Counted from the stretch's first letter, positions 38,946-48,595 are shown. The stretch is DNA of 64,000 nucleotides from Streptomyces sp. NRRL F-4489 (GCF_001509485.1 NZ_LLZI01000035.1:1-64000), one strand, 5' to 3'. The notes: generated from the sequence alone by a model not told the origin. Numbers and translations: made by a program.

Positions 38946-41105
38946 TCAGCCCGCCGTCGCCAGCACCAGCGGCAGCACCGGTCCGCTGCCCGCCCGCCGG
39001 AGCAGGCGGGCGGCGACCGCGAGGGTCCAGCCGGTGTCGGTGCTGTCGTCCACGAGGAGGACGGGGCCGGGTGTACGGGCCACGGCCCCGGCCAGCTCCT
39101 CGGAGAGGGTGAACGCGCCGGTGAGCCCGCGGAGGCGCTGCGCGGAGTTGCTCCGGCGGGCCGCCTGCGCCCCGTCCGGCCCCGTATACGACAGGGTCCC
39201 CAGGAACGGGAGGCGGCCGATCTCCGCGATCCCCTGGGCCAGCGAGCCGACCAGCCGCGGGCGGGCCAGCGACGGTACGGCGACGACTCCGGCCGGGCGG
39301 GCGGCGGCGTCCGGCGCGTCCGACGCCCAACCGCCCGGCGAGCGCGCCCAGTCGGCGAGGACCGCGACCGCCGCCCGCAGGACGTCCTCGGGTACCGGGC
39401 CGTCGGCCGCGTGCTCCGCCAGGAGGGGGCGCAGGCGGTTGCCCCACCCGATGTCCGAGAGCCGCCCCAGGGCGCGCCCGGGGGCGCACTGCTCACCGGC
39501 CGGGATGCGCCCCTTGAGGTCGACGCCCAGCGCCGGCATACCGGTCGGCCACATCCGGCGCGGCTCGACCCCGACGCCGGGACGCTCCAGCTCCTCCGCC
39601 GCCCCGGCCAGCGCGTCCGTCGAGACCGACGCGTCGATCCAGGCGCCGGCGCAGTTGTCGCAGCGGCCGCACGGCGCCGCCCCCTCGTCGTCGAGCTGGC
39701 GCCGCAGGAACTCCATCCGGCACTGCGTCGTGCTCACGTAGGCGCGCATCGCCTGCTGCTCGGCCGACCGCTGCTCGGCCACCCACGCGTACCGCTCGCT
39801 GTCGTACGCCCACGGCCGCCCGGTGCTCTCCCAGCCGCCCTTGACCCGCCGGACCGCGCCGTCCACGTCGAGGACCTTGAGCATGGTCTCCAGCCGGGTG
39901 CGGCGCAGATCGACCAGCGCCTCCAGGGCCGGCACCGACAGCGGCCGCCCGGCGTCGGCGAGCGCCGCGAGGGTCTGGCGGACCTGCGCCTCGGGCGGGA
40001 AGGCGGTTTCGGCGAAATAGCGCCAGATGGCCTCGTCCTCCTTGCCGGGCAGCAGCAGCACCTCGGCGTGCTCGACACCGCGCCCGGCCCGGCCGACCTG
40101 CTGGTAGTAGGCGATCGGCGACGAGGGGGAGCCGAGGTGGACGACGAAGCCGAGGTCGGGCTTGTCGAAGCCCATGCCCAGCGCGGACGTGGCGACCAGC
40201 GCCTTGACCTTGTTCCGCTGGAGGTCGGTCTCGGCCTGCAGCCGGTCGGCGTTCTCCGTCCGCCCGGTGTACGAGGCGACCGCGAAGCCCCGCCGGCGCA
40301 GGTAGGCGGTGGCCTCCTCGGCCGCGGCGACGGTCAGCGCGTAGACGATCCCGGAACCCGGCAGCTCGTCCAGGTGCTCGGCCAGCCAGGCCAGCCGGTG
40401 CGCGGCGTCCGGCAGCCGGACCACGCCCAGCCGCAGGCTCTCCCGGTCCAGCGGACCGCGCAGTACCAGCGCCTCACCGGCGCCCGTCCCCAGCTGCTCG
40501 GCGACGTCCGTGGTGACCCGGGCGTTGGCGGTCGCGGTGGTCGCCAGCACGGGCACCCCCGGGGGCAGCTCGGCGAGCATCGACCGCAGCCGCCGGTAAT
40601 CCGGGCGGAAATCATGCCCCCAGTCGGAGATGCAGTGCGCCTCGTCGACCACCAGCAGCCCGGTCGTGGCGGCCAGCTTGGGCAGCACCTGATCGCGGAA
40701 ATCCACCGAATTGAGGCGTTCGGGACTTACCAGGAGGATGTCGGTCTCGCCGCGCTCGACCTCCTCGTGGATGGTGCCCCACTCCTCCGGGTTGGCCGAG
40801 TTGATGGTGCGGGCCCGGATACCGGCCCGCTCCGCCGCCTCCACCTGGTTGCGCATGAGCGCCAGCAGCGGCGAGACGATCACCGTGGGGCCGGAGCCCC
40901 GCCGGCGGAGCAGGGCGGTGGCGACGAAGTACACCGCCGATTTGCCCCAGCCGGTGCGCTGGACGACCAGCGCCCGCCGGCGCTCCCTGACCAGCGCCGC
41001 CACCGCGTGCCACTGGTCCTCCCGCAGCCGCGCGGAACCGCTCGGGTCCCCGACCAGCTCGGCGAGGATGGCATCGGCTTCGGCGCGGAGCTCCACATCG
41101 TCCAT
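38946..41105 (-). CDS. RecQ-type DNA helicase fused to a phosphoribosyltransferase-like domain
   Basis: A 719-residue protein. Residues 1-350 form the SF2 helicase core: QRTGWGKSA (motif I variant), VVDEAHCISDWGHDFR (motif II and aromatic loop), ATTATAN (III), and QVGRAGRG (VI). A four-cysteine zinc region follows (CRMEF ... CGRCDNC). The last ~150 residues include VLLVDDSTDTGWTL, the PRPP-binding loop of phosphoribosyltransferases. The motif I variant (GWGKS for GxGKS) is typical of this subgroup. RecQ unwinds recombination intermediates; the PRTase-like part has no assigned role. The ATG at 41105 is chosen as the first before the conserved region. Confidence 0.87.
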   Translation of the reverse strand: MDDVELRAEADAILAELVGDPSGSARLREDQWHAVAALVRERRRALVVQRTGWGKSAVYFVATALLRRRGSGPTVIVSPLLALMRNQVEAAERAGIRARTINSANPEEWGTIHEEVERGETDILLVSPERLNSVDFRDQVLPKLAATTGLLVVDEAHCISDWGHDFRPDYRRLRSMLAELPPGVPVLATTATANARVTTDVAEQLGTGAGEALVLRGPLDRESLRLGVVRLPDAAHRLAWLAEHLDELPGSGIVYALTVAAAEEATAYLRRRGFAVASYTGRTENADRLQAETDLQRNKVKALVATSALGMGFDKPDLGFVVHLGSPSSPIAYYQQVGRAGRGVEHAEVLLLPGKEDEAIWRYFAETAFPPEAQVRQTLAALADAGRPLSVPALEALVDLRRTRLETMLKVLDVDGAVRRVKGGWESTGRPWAYDSERYAWVAEQRSAEQQAMRAYVSTTQCRMEFLRRQLDDEGAAPCGRCDNCAGAWIDASVSTDALAGAAEELERPGVGVEPRRMWPTGMPALGVDLKGRIPAGEQCAPGRALGRLSDIGWGNRLRPLLAEHAADGPVPEDVLRAAVAVLADWARSPGGWASDAPDAAARPAGVVAVPSLARPRLVGSLAQGIAEIGRLPFLGTLSYTGPDGAQAARRSNSAQRLRGLTGAFTLSEELAGAVARTPGPVLLVDDSTDTGWTLAVAARLLRRAGSGPVLPLVLATAG

Positions 41106-41546
41106 GCCCCCATGCAAGCCGATGGCGCGGCCTGCTGGCCAGCTCACGCAGGGTGACACCGGTGTCGCGGTACGCGCCCCCGGGGGGGCGTGTCCGGCGG
41201 GGGCTGCCTCCGGGGATCGCGCCATGGCGTCCGGCCCGGCTGCCGGCGGCTGACGCGCGGCGGCTTACTGGGGGCGCCTTACTGGCGGCGGCCGCTCACC
41301 CGGTCGCGCAACGGGCCTTCGCCAGGGGCGCGTTGGAGCGGCCGGGATGGGCAGGGATAGCAGCGGGGACCGGCCGTTTCCGGCCGTACGCGGCGAACTC
41401 CTCGTTGCCGCAAGCCTGTACGAGCCGGGAGAATGGGAACGGCTCCCCCGTGTCCGGCCGTTCGCGCTCCGGCCGGGCCGTGCGGTGGTGCGCCGGCGCC
41501 GCCCGGCCGCCGCCCGCAGCGCGTACGCGCAGACGAAGGGAGGACG
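41106..41546. other. Divergent intergenic region between recQ-like and hypothetical gene
   Basis: 441 bases, no gene seen. A short inverted repeat GAGCCG / CGGCTC lies at about 41432-41455. Promoters in both directions are presumed. Confidence 0.35.
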
Positions 41547-42647
41547 ATGGCCTTCGGATTCGCCCAGCCCTCGCACGACCCGCCGCCCGCGTCGGCCGCT
41601 TCCGGCGCCCGCTCGGGACGGCTGCTGGAGCCCGCGGAGTGGGCGTCGGCGGGCATACCGCTGCTGCGCGGCCCCCGGGAGGTCGTCGCCGGTCTGCACG
41701 CACTCCACCTCCCCGTCCCGGCGACGGTGCTCGTAGCGGTGCTGGACCCCCGCGAACGGGTCGTCGCCAGCGCGTCGTTCGGCGAACCGGCCGCGGCCCC
41801 CGACGGCTGGGAGTGCCGCAACGCGCTGCTGGCCCGGCTCCGCCGGATCATCCCGCACGACCTGCGGCTGCGGGTCCCGGTGCGGACGGCGGTGCTCCTC
41901 TACTGCCGCGAGGGCGGCCCCCGTTGGACGGAGGCGGACGGCGCGTGGATGTGGGGCCTGCGGGACGCCTGCACGCTGCACGGCCTGCGCTGCGGCGCGT
42001 TCATCGCGCTGACCCGCGACCGCTGGCAGGTCCTGGGCGAAGGCCGCGGCGGCCGCCTGCCGAGACCGCCCGGGCCCGGCGGCGGCACGCGCCGGGCGGC
42101 GCCGGCGGGGGCGCGGGCGGGTGGGGGCGGTACTCCGGACGGGGCGCGGCCTGGTGTACGTGAGGGCGCGGACGGGGCGCGTCCCGGTATACGTGGCGGC
42201 CCGGACGCGGTGGCCGGCGGTGCCGGTCGGGACGCGGCCGGCGGGAATGGGCCCGCGGGGCCGGCGGCCGTGCCCCGTCAGGCGCGGCGGACGGCGGCGG
42301 GGCCTGGTGCGGGGGACGTGCCCGGTCAGGTGCCGCGGACAGGGGACGTGCCTGGTGCGGCGGACGGGCGTGGTGCGGCGGACGTTCCCGGCCCGGCAGA
42401 GGGGCGTGTCCCGGCGGATGGGCATGGCCCGGCGGACGGGCGTACGCCGGAGGACGGGCGCACACCGGAGGAACGGCCGCCCGGCCAGGGACCGGTGGGA
42501 CCTGCCGAACCCGCGGCACCGTCCGCCCCACCCCGTACGGCGCCGGCCCGGACCACCACGCCGGCCGAGCCCCCGCGCGGCCGGGGAGCGCCCCGGCGGA
42601 CCGGAGGCGGAACGCCCGAGGCCCGCCGGCGCCCGGCGCCCCGCTGA
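41547..42647 (+). CDS. Hypothetical protein with Gly/Pro-rich low-complexity tail
   Basis: A 366-residue protein. Residues 1-165 look globular (VPATVLVAVLDPRERVVAS, WECRNALLARLRRIIP, WTEADGAWMWGLRDACTLHG). The rest is low complexity, rich in Gly, Pro, Ala, Arg and Asp with degenerate repeats of the ADGRGAADVPG type. No signal peptide, membrane segment or known motif is recognised. The ATG at 41547 has a good site, GGGAGG. Function unknown. Confidence 0.7.
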   Translation: MAFGFAQPSHDPPPASAASGARSGRLLEPAEWASAGIPLLRGPREVVAGLHALHLPVPATVLVAVLDPRERVVASASFGEPAAAPDGWECRNALLARLRRIIPHDLRLRVPVRTAVLLYCREGGPRWTEADGAWMWGLRDACTLHGLRCGAFIALTRDRWQVLGEGRGGRLPRPPGPGGGTRRAAPAGARAGGGGTPDGARPGVREGADGARPGIRGGPDAVAGGAGRDAAGGNGPAGPAAVPRQARRTAAGPGAGDVPGQVPRTGDVPGAADGRGAADVPGPAEGRVPADGHGPADGRTPEDGRTPEERPPGQGPVGPAEPAAPSAPPRTAPARTTTPAEPPRGRGAPRRTGGGTPEARRRPAPR

Positions 42648-42800
42648 CCACCCCCGCACCGGGCGGGCGCGGCACCCGCCGGGCCGGTGCCCGGACCGCG
42701 GTGCGCCCGGCGACCGGCGGTTATCCGCCCGGCCGATACGCCGGGCACGCGAACGAGCCCGCCCGGCCAGAGGCCGGCGGGCCGCGCCGGACGGTGTCGG

Positions 42801-43451
42801 TCAGGCGTTCGCGCCGAGTACGGCGTTGATCCGGTCGGGGTCGCCGCAGACGATCAGCAGCGCTCCGGCGCGGGCCATCGCGGCGGGCAGGGCCCGCGCG
42901 GCGGTCTCGTCGCTGCCGCCGTTGAGGGCGACGACCACCACGGGCCGCCCGGTGGCACGCTCGGCGCCGGCGTCCGCGTAGAAGACGTCGTCCGCGGCGT
43001 CGTGCTGGGCCCAGTACGAGCCCTCGCCGAACGACAGCTCGTGGGCGGCCCACGGGTGGTCCCCGCCGGTGGTGAGCACCAGGATCTCGCCCGGCGCGCG
43101 GCCGGAGTCCAGGAGCAGGTCGACGGCTTCGTCGGCGGCGTCGATGGCGCCGTCGGCGGGTGCCGGGATCAGCTGGAGCTGGGGCCCGGCGGCGCGCTCG
43201 GCCGTGGCGGCGGGCGGCTGCGGGGAGCCGGTGCGCTGCGCCGGCGGGGCGGGGACCGGCCCGCGCGACGGAGCGGCGGGTCCGGGCTTGCCCGGACGGG
43301 CACTGGACGCGGGCGCGCCTCGCGGCGGGGCGGGGCGGGGACCGGGACCAGGAACGGGACGGGGGGTCGGCGCGGTGCGGCCGGCGGCCGGAGTTGCGCG
43401 GGGACCCGGGACACTCTCGTGAATCTGAGGCTCCTCGGGGATGAGAGGCAT
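42801..43451 (-). CDS. Conserved hypothetical protein with helicase C-terminal-like domain
   Basis: A 216-residue protein. The first ~90 residues are Pro/Ala-rich and probably disordered. The rest (AADEAVDLLLDSGRAPGEILVLTTGG ... RPVVVVALNGGSDE ... ALPAAMARAGALLIVCGDPD) resembles the C-terminal RecA-like domain of UvrD-type helicases, including a motif VI-like segment, but there is no ATPase P-loop. It cannot be a helicase alone. It lies just upstream of rnhB on the same strand's downstream side, 66 bases from the rnhB stop. Confidence 0.6.
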   Translation of the reverse strand: MPLIPEEPQIHESVPGPRATPAAGRTAPTPRPVPGPGPRPAPPRGAPASSARPGKPGPAAPSRGPVPAPPAQRTGSPQPPAATAERAAGPQLQLIPAPADGAIDAADEAVDLLLDSGRAPGEILVLTTGGDHPWAAHELSFGEGSYWAQHDAADDVFYADAGAERATGRPVVVVALNGGSDETAARALPAAMARAGALLIVCGDPDRINAVLGANA

Positions 43452-43517
43452 AAAGGGATGTCTATCAAACGTAGGTGCGGGACATGTCAGGGGGTACCGA
43501 ATTCCTGCCCCCGACGC

Positions 43518-44219
43518 TCAGAAGTCGAAGCCGAGTTGGCCACCGGCCTCCAGAGCGGCTGCTTCGGCGGTGACGCGCACCTTCTTGAGGTGCTGCCACC
43601 GGGGCAGGGCGTCCATGTAGGACCACGACACCCGGTGGTACGGCGTGGGACCGTACTGCTCCAGGGCGGTGCGGTGGGTCGGCGAGGGGTAGCCGGCATT
43701 GGCCGCGAAGTCGAAGTCGGCGTACTCCAGGCCGAGTTCGGCCATCATGGCGTCCCGCCGCACTTTGGCGATCACGGACGCGGCGGCGACCGCGATGCAG
43801 GACTGGTCGCCCTTGATGACCGTCCGGACCCGCCAGGGCGCGCCCAGGTAGTCGTGCTTGCCGTCGAGGATGACCGCGTCCGGCCGGACCGGCAGCGCCT
43901 CCAGGGCGCGGACGGCGGCGAGCCGGAGGGCCGCGGTCATGCCCAGGGTGTCGATCTCCTCCGGTGAGGCGTGACCCAGGGCGAACGAGGTGACCCAGTC
44001 GGCGAGCACCTCGCACAGTTCGGTGCGGCGCTTGGGGGTCAGCAGCTTGGAATCGGTGAGTCCGTCCGGTGGCCGGCGCAGTCCGGTGATGGCTGCGCAG
44101 ACGCTGACCGGTCCGGCCCAGGCTCCGCGCCCGACCTCGTCGATCCCTGCGACGATCTTGGCGCCCGTGGTGGCGCGCAGTGATCGCTCGACGGTATGGG
44201 TGGGAGGCTCGTACGGCAT
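43518..44219 (-). CDS. rnhB: Ribonuclease HII
   Basis: A 233-residue protein with the RNase HII signature [14 protein letters not shown] (Asp27, Glu28), TDSKLL, and a third acidic residue in [10 protein letters not shown]. It also has the family's [15 protein letters not shown] and [11 protein letters not shown] motifs. It hydrolyses RNA in RNA-DNA hybrids and removes misincorporated ribonucleotides. The ATG at 44219 gives the family length; the ribosome site is weak. It is cytoplasmic and apparently expressed alone. Confidence 0.95.
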   Translation of the reverse strand: MPYEPPTHTVERSLRATTGAKIVAGIDEVGRGAWAGPVSVCAAITGLRRPPDGLTDSKLLTPKRRTELCEVLADWVTSFALGHASPEEIDTLGMTAALRLAAVRALEALPVRPDAVILDGKHDYLGAPWRVRTVIKGDQSCIAVAAASVIAKVRRDAMMAELGLEYADFDFAANAGYPSPTHRTALEQYGPTPYHRVSWSYMDALPRWQHLKKVRVTAEAAALEAGGQLGFDF

Positions 44220-44477
44220 GGCGCCAGCCAGATTACGCCTATTCGGCGCGGGCGTCCGCACCGGATCCGCGACCGGCGCCGGCGGGGCGCGCCGGAGGGG
44301 CGGGCGCGGCGGTCCCGGGCGGGTCCGCGAGCCCCCGGCACCGGGCGCGCGCAACGGCCCGCCGACGGCGAAGTCGCAGGTGAGAGCGGTCTGTTGCGGA
44401 CGGCGGCGGCCCGTCGCGGTCGGTGGCGGGGCGCGGCGGGACGGGCTGGCGCCGGCGCGGGCGGGACGGCGTACGGG

Positions 44478-45383
44478 TCAGACGGCGGGGGTCCACGGCG
44501 GCAGCGGCTCGGTGCGGTCGAGCCATTCCCGGGGCGGGGCGCCCTGGGGGGCGGCGGCGAGGATGCCGCCGACGATGCCGCAGGTGGTGTCGACGTCGCC
44601 GCCGGCCCGGGCGGTGGTCCAGAACGCCTGCTCGTAGTCGCCGAGGTGGCGCGCCGCGGCCCAGAGGGTGAACGGCACGGTGTCGTGGGCGCTGGTGCGG
44701 CGGCCGCAGCCGAGGACGGCGGCGACGGTGCCGGGGTCGGCGTAGTCGAGCATGTCGCGGGCCCGGCGCAGACCGGCCTGGACGGCGCTGCGCGGGATCA
44801 GGGCGAGGACGCCGTCGAGCAGGTCCGTGGGGCCGAGGGCGCGGGCGGGGTCGGCGACCAGGGCGGCCGCGGCGGCCACCGCCATGGCGCCGACGACGGC
44901 CTCGCGGTGCTGGTGGGTGGGGTAGGCGGAGATCTCCGCCTGGTGGGTGGCCTGCTCGGGGTCGTCGGCGTACCACGCGCCGAGGGGCGCGATGCGCATG
45001 GCGGCGCCGTTGCCCCAGGAGCCGTGGCCGTTGAACAGCGCGGCGGACAGCTCCCGCCAGTCGCCGCCGTCGCGGATGCTGCGCAGCAGGCGGTCGACGA
45101 CCGGGCCGTAGGTGCGGCCGGGGTCGTGGTGCTCGGCGAAGGAGTGGGCCAGCGCGTCCTGGTCGACGCGGTGGTGGGTGGTGAGGACGGCCAGGACGGA
45201 GCAGGCCATGGCGGTGTCGTCGGTCCAGCGCCAGGGGCCGGGCGGCAGCTCGCGGCGCTTGAGGGCGGGGTAGTGGGCGGGGACGAAGAACTGCGAACCG
45301 AGGGCGTCGCCCACGGAGAGGCCGCGCAGGCTCGCCAGAGCCCGCGCACAGCGCTCCGCGTCACGGGGGTCAGGGGTCGTCAT
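44478..45383 (-). CDS. ADP-ribosylglycohydrolase family protein
   Basis: A 301-residue protein with the two metal-binding motifs of the DraG/ARH family: RWTDDTAMA near residue 55 and GGDVDTTCGIVGGIL near residue 265. These enzymes use two magnesium ions to release ADP-ribose from proteins or O-acetyl-ADP-ribose. The ATG at 45383 lies 11 bases after the stop of an upstream phosphatase gene, so the two form an operon. The substrate is not indicated. Confidence 0.9.
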   Translation of the reverse strand: MTTPDPRDAERCARALASLRGLSVGDALGSQFFVPAHYPALKRRELPPGPWRWTDDTAMACSVLAVLTTHHRVDQDALAHSFAEHHDPGRTYGPVVDRLLRSIRDGGDWRELSAALFNGHGSWGNGAAMRIAPLGAWYADDPEQATHQAEISAYPTHQHREAVVGAMAVAAAAALVADPARALGPTDLLDGVLALIPRSAVQAGLRRARDMLDYADPGTVAAVLGCGRRTSAHDTVPFTLWAAARHLGDYEQAFWTTARAGGDVDTTCGIVGGILAAAPQGAPPREWLDRTEPLPPWTPAV

Positions 45384-45394
45384 CGCTGTGCACT

Positions 45395-46054
45395 CTAACC
45401 GGTGATGCCGTACGGTTCCGGCTCACACCAGCGGTCGAAGGGGCGGTCGAGGGTGTAGCGGCCGTCGGGGCCGAGGAGGAGGCTGCGCCATTCGGCGTTG
45501 CCCGGATTGGACAGCGACTCGAACTCGGCGACCGACCAGTGGAACCACCGCATGCAGAACAGCCGCATGGTGAGTCCGTGGGTGACGATCAGGACGTTGG
45601 GCGGGTGGCGGGGGTCCTCGAAGCTGCGCCACAGGCTCTCCAGGAAGGCCCCCACCCGGTCGTAGACGTCCGCGCCGGACTCGCCCTGCGCGAAGCGGTA
45701 GAAGAAGTGGCCGTAGGCGTCGCGGTACGCCTTCTGGCGGCGTACGTCGTCGCGGTCCTGCCAGTTCCCCCAGTCCTGCTCGCGCAGCCGCGGCTCCTCC
45801 CGGACCCGGACCCTGGCCGGATCCAGGCCGAGGAGGCGGAACGTCTGGTGGGTGCGGCGGTACGGCGAGACGTACGCGGAGATCCGCTCGCCGCCGAACA
45901 TCCCGCGCAGCGGACGGCCGGCTTCCGCCGCCTGGCGCCGCCCCGTCTCGGTGAGCGCGAGGGCGTGGTCGGGCTCCCGCTCGTAGACGGTGTCGTCGGC
46001 GTTCCCCACGGACTCGCCGTGGCGGAGCAGGACGATGCGTCGGGGCCGGGCCAT
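45395..46054 (-). CDS. Histidine phosphatase (phosphoglycerate-mutase-like) family protein
   Basis: A 219-residue protein with the catalytic RHG motif LLRHGESVGN, where the histidine is phosphorylated, and the second histidine in VTHGLTMR. The family includes broad phosphatases and mutases; the substrate is unknown. It is the first gene of a two-gene operon with the ADP-ribosylglycohydrolase, which may point to nucleotide or phospho-sugar clean-up. No signal peptide is present. Confidence 0.88.
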   Translation of the reverse strand: MARPRRIVLLRHGESVGNADDTVYEREPDHALALTETGRRQAAEAGRPLRGMFGGERISAYVSPYRRTHQTFRLLGLDPARVRVREEPRLREQDWGNWQDRDDVRRQKAYRDAYGHFFYRFAQGESGADVYDRVGAFLESLWRSFEDPRHPPNVLIVTHGLTMRLFCMRWFHWSVAEFESLSNPGNAEWRSLLLGPDGRYTLDRPFDRWCEPEPYGITG

Positions 46055-46149
46055 GCGGCCAGCGTAGAACGCCTGCCCTGTACATGCCGCCCGCGTCCGG
46101 CGCACCGCCGGGGCGGGCGCGCCGGGCCCCGCCGCCCTGTCCGGCGCGG

Positions 46150-47769
46150 TCAGCAGGCGGCGAGCAGCGGGCGGCCGCCGCGTATTTCGTACGGTCGGCC
46201 GGCGAAGCGGCGGCGCAGCAGCCGGTCGTGGGTGACGACGACGAGCGCGCCGGGCCAGGCGGCCAGCGCCTCTTCCAGTTCCTCGACGAGGGCGGGCGCC
46301 AGGTGGTTGGTCGGTTCGTCGAGCAGCAGGAGGTCGGCGGGGCGGGCGAGCAGGCGGGCCAGGGCGAGCCGGCGGCGCTGGCCGGCCGAGAGGCCGCCGA
46401 CGGGGACGTGCAGATCGCGCTCCCGGAACAGCCCGAAGGACAGCAGCAGGGCGGTCAGCTCCTCGGGGTCGCCGGCCAGACCGCGGCGGAAGGCGGCCAG
46501 CAGGGGCTCGGCGGGGCGGGCGACCGGGATCTCCTGGGCGAGGAAGCCGATCCGCCCCTGCCGGACGACCGTGCCGCGGTCGGGTGCGGTCAGGCCGGCC
46601 ATGACCCGCAGCAGGGTGGTCTTGCCCGCGCCGTTGGCCCCGTGGACCAGGAGGCGCTCGCCGGCGGACACGGTGAGCGCGTCCACCGCGAGGCGGTCGC
46701 CGACCCGTACGCCGTCGAGGCGGACCAGGGTGCCGTCCGTGCCGCCGGCGGCCGGGGCCGCGCGGAAGCGGAGCGGCTCCGGCGGCCGGGGGACGGGCTG
46801 CTCGTGGAGGCGGCGGAGCCGCTCCCGGGCGTTGCGCACGCGGCTGGAGACGGAGGACTGGACGCGGCCCTTGTCGCGGTCGTAGGCCATTTTGTTGTTG
46901 TCCTTCATGGCCCCGCCCTGGGCGACGCTGCGCGCGGCGCCTTCGGCGTGGGCCGTGAGGCGGGCGACCTCGTCGCACCACTGCTCGTACTCCTGCTCCC
47001 AGCGGCGGCGGGCGGCGGCCTTGGCGGCGCGGAAGGTGCCGTAGCCGCCGCCGTAGCGGACGAGGGCGCGGCGGTCGGCGTCGACCTCGACGATCGCGGT
47101 GGCGACGCGCTGGAGGAAGAGCCGGTCGTGGGAGACGGCGAGGACCGTGCCGCGGTGGGCGAGCAGGGCCTCCTCCAGCCACTCGAGGGCGGCGGCGTCG
47201 AGGTGGTTGGTCGGCTCGTCGAGGAGCATGACCTCGGGTGCGGCGGCGATCAGGCAGGCGAGGCCGAGCCGGGCCTGCTCGCCCCCGGAGAGGCTGCCGA
47301 GGAGCCGGCCGCGGTCCAATCCCTCCAGGCCGAGGCCGTGCAGGGCGCGGTCGACGCGGGCGTCGGCCTCGTAGCCGCCGCGGAGCTCGAAGAGGGTGAG
47401 GAGGTCCCCGTACTCGTCGAGCCGCTCCGGGGTGGCGTCGGCGAGGCCGGCTTCCAGGGCGCGCAGCCGCCGCTCGATCTCCCGGAGCCCGGCCAGGGCG
47501 TTGTCGATGGCGTGCTGGACGGTGCGGTCCGGGGGGAGGTCGGGGGTCTGCCCCAGATAGCCGGTGCCGCCCTCGGCGGTGAGCACGGCGCGGCCCTCGT
47601 CGGGTGGCTCCAGGCCGGCGGCCAGGCGGAGCAGGGTGGACTTGCCGGCGCCGTTCTCCCCGACGATGCCGAGGCGTTCGCCGGGGCGTACGGCGAGCGA
47701 GACGCCTTCGAGGAGCGGGCGGTCGCCGCGGGTGGTGGTGACGTCGTGCAGCGCGATCTGAGTGGGCAC
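46150..47769 (-). CDS. ABC-F family ATPase (putative ribosome-protection / antibiotic resistance)
   Basis: A 539-residue protein with two ATP-binding cassettes and no membrane domain. Walker A motifs are GENGAGKST and GANGAGKTT; signature LSGGEQARLG and LSAGQRRRLA; Walker B VMLLDEPTNHLD and LLLLDEPTNHLA. An inter-cassette linker is rich in Arg/Gln (QEYEQWCDEVARL...). ABC-F proteins act on the ribosome, and many actinobacterial ones confer resistance to macrolides or related drugs; that specificity is inferred. The GTG at 47769 has GGAGG five bases upstream. It is divergent from a TetR gene, with two paired operators between them, so drug-induced expression is likely. Confidence 0.88.
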   Translation of the reverse strand: MPTQIALHDVTTTRGDRPLLEGVSLAVRPGERLGIVGENGAGKSTLLRLAAGLEPPDEGRAVLTAEGGTGYLGQTPDLPPDRTVQHAIDNALAGLREIERRLRALEAGLADATPERLDEYGDLLTLFELRGGYEADARVDRALHGLGLEGLDRGRLLGSLSGGEQARLGLACLIAAAPEVMLLDEPTNHLDAAALEWLEEALLAHRGTVLAVSHDRLFLQRVATAIVEVDADRRALVRYGGGYGTFRAAKAAARRRWEQEYEQWCDEVARLTAHAEGAARSVAQGGAMKDNNKMAYDRDKGRVQSSVSSRVRNARERLRRLHEQPVPRPPEPLRFRAAPAAGGTDGTLVRLDGVRVGDRLAVDALTVSAGERLLVHGANGAGKTTLLRVMAGLTAPDRGTVVRQGRIGFLAQEIPVARPAEPLLAAFRRGLAGDPEELTALLLSFGLFRERDLHVPVGGLSAGQRRRLALARLLARPADLLLLDEPTNHLAPALVEELEEALAAWPGALVVVTHDRLLRRRFAGRPYEIRGGRPLLAAC

Positions 47770-47821
47770 GGGATCCTCCGAGTGAGAGAAGCGAGCGCCG
47801 GACAGCGCGCCGCGAAGGTCA

Positions 47822-47841
47822 AACGCAACCGAAGTAGCGTT
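47822..47841. promoter_or_regulatory. TetR operator 1 in the ABC-F/TetR divergent region
   Basis: AACGCAAC-CGAA-GTAGCGTT, an inverted repeat with one mismatch, 53 bases upstream of the ABC-F start. Confidence 0.65.
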
Positions 47842-47869
47842 ACGATGAGAATGACATACGCGGACCGCT

Positions 47870-47889
47870 AACGCAACTGGAGTAGCGAA
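47870..47889. promoter_or_regulatory. TetR operator 2 in the ABC-F/TetR divergent region
   Basis: AACGCAAC-TGGA-GTAGCGAA, a second copy of the same site 48 bases from the first, ending one base before the TetR start codon, so repressor binding would also block the regulator's own expression. Confidence 0.65.
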
Positions 47890-47890
47890 A

Positions 47891-48595
47891 ATGTCTGACG
47901 AGGCCGAGAAGAAGCGCGCTGGGAGCGGCGATCCGGCGTCCGTCCCCTCCCCCGGCAGCCGGCGGCCGGGCGGGCGCACGGCCCGCACCCGCGCCGCCGT
48001 CCGCGACGCCGTGCTGACCGGCCTCACCGAGCTCGGCTATCCGGGCCTGACCGTGGAATACGTCGCCGAGCACTCCGGCGTGCACAAGACGACGCTCTAC
48101 CGCCGCTGGGGCGGCGTCGAGGGGCTGCTCGCCGACGCCTTGGACCTGGCGGGCGAGGACACCTGGCTGCCGCCGGACACCGGCTCCCTGGAGGGCGATC
48201 TGCGCGCGCTCGCGCACGAGGTCGTCGACTCCTTCACCGACCCCGCGACGGCCTCCGCCGGGTCCGCGCTGATCGCGGCCGGCTTCCAGTCCGAGCGGGC
48301 CGCCACGGCGCTGCGCGCCTACTACACCGAGCGGTTCGCGCGCTGCGAGGCCATCGTGGAGCGCGCCGCCCACCGCGGCGAACTCCCCGCCCCCGGCGGC
48401 ACCGTGGACGCCGGGGCGCTGGTCCGCTCGGTCGCCGCGCCGCTGTTCCTGCGGCTCTTCGTCACCCGCGAGCCGGTGTCCGCCGCGCTCGCCGACCAGG
48501 CCGCGGACGCGGCGGTGGCCGCGGCCCGCGCGGGGGCCTTCACGACCAATGAGCCGGCCGGCGCCGCGCCCGGCGCGCCGGAGCGGGCGGGCTGA
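47891..48595 (+). CDS. TetR family transcriptional regulator
   Basis: A 234-residue TetR protein with a 28-residue Ser/Pro/Arg arm before the helix-turn-helix (TVEYVAEHSGVHKTTLYRRW) and a helical ligand domain. The ATG at 47891 overlaps operator 2, giving autoregulation. It probably represses the divergent ABC-F gene and responds to the drug that the ABC-F protein protects against. Confidence 0.87.
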   Translation: MSDEAEKKRAGSGDPASVPSPGSRRPGGRTARTRAAVRDAVLTGLTELGYPGLTVEYVAEHSGVHKTTLYRRWGGVEGLLADALDLAGEDTWLPPDTGSLEGDLRALAHEVVDSFTDPATASAGSALIAAGFQSERAATALRAYYTERFARCEAIVERAAHRGELPAPGGTVDAGALVRSVAAPLFLRLFVTREPVSAALADQAADAAVAAARAGAFTTNEPAGAAPGAPERAG

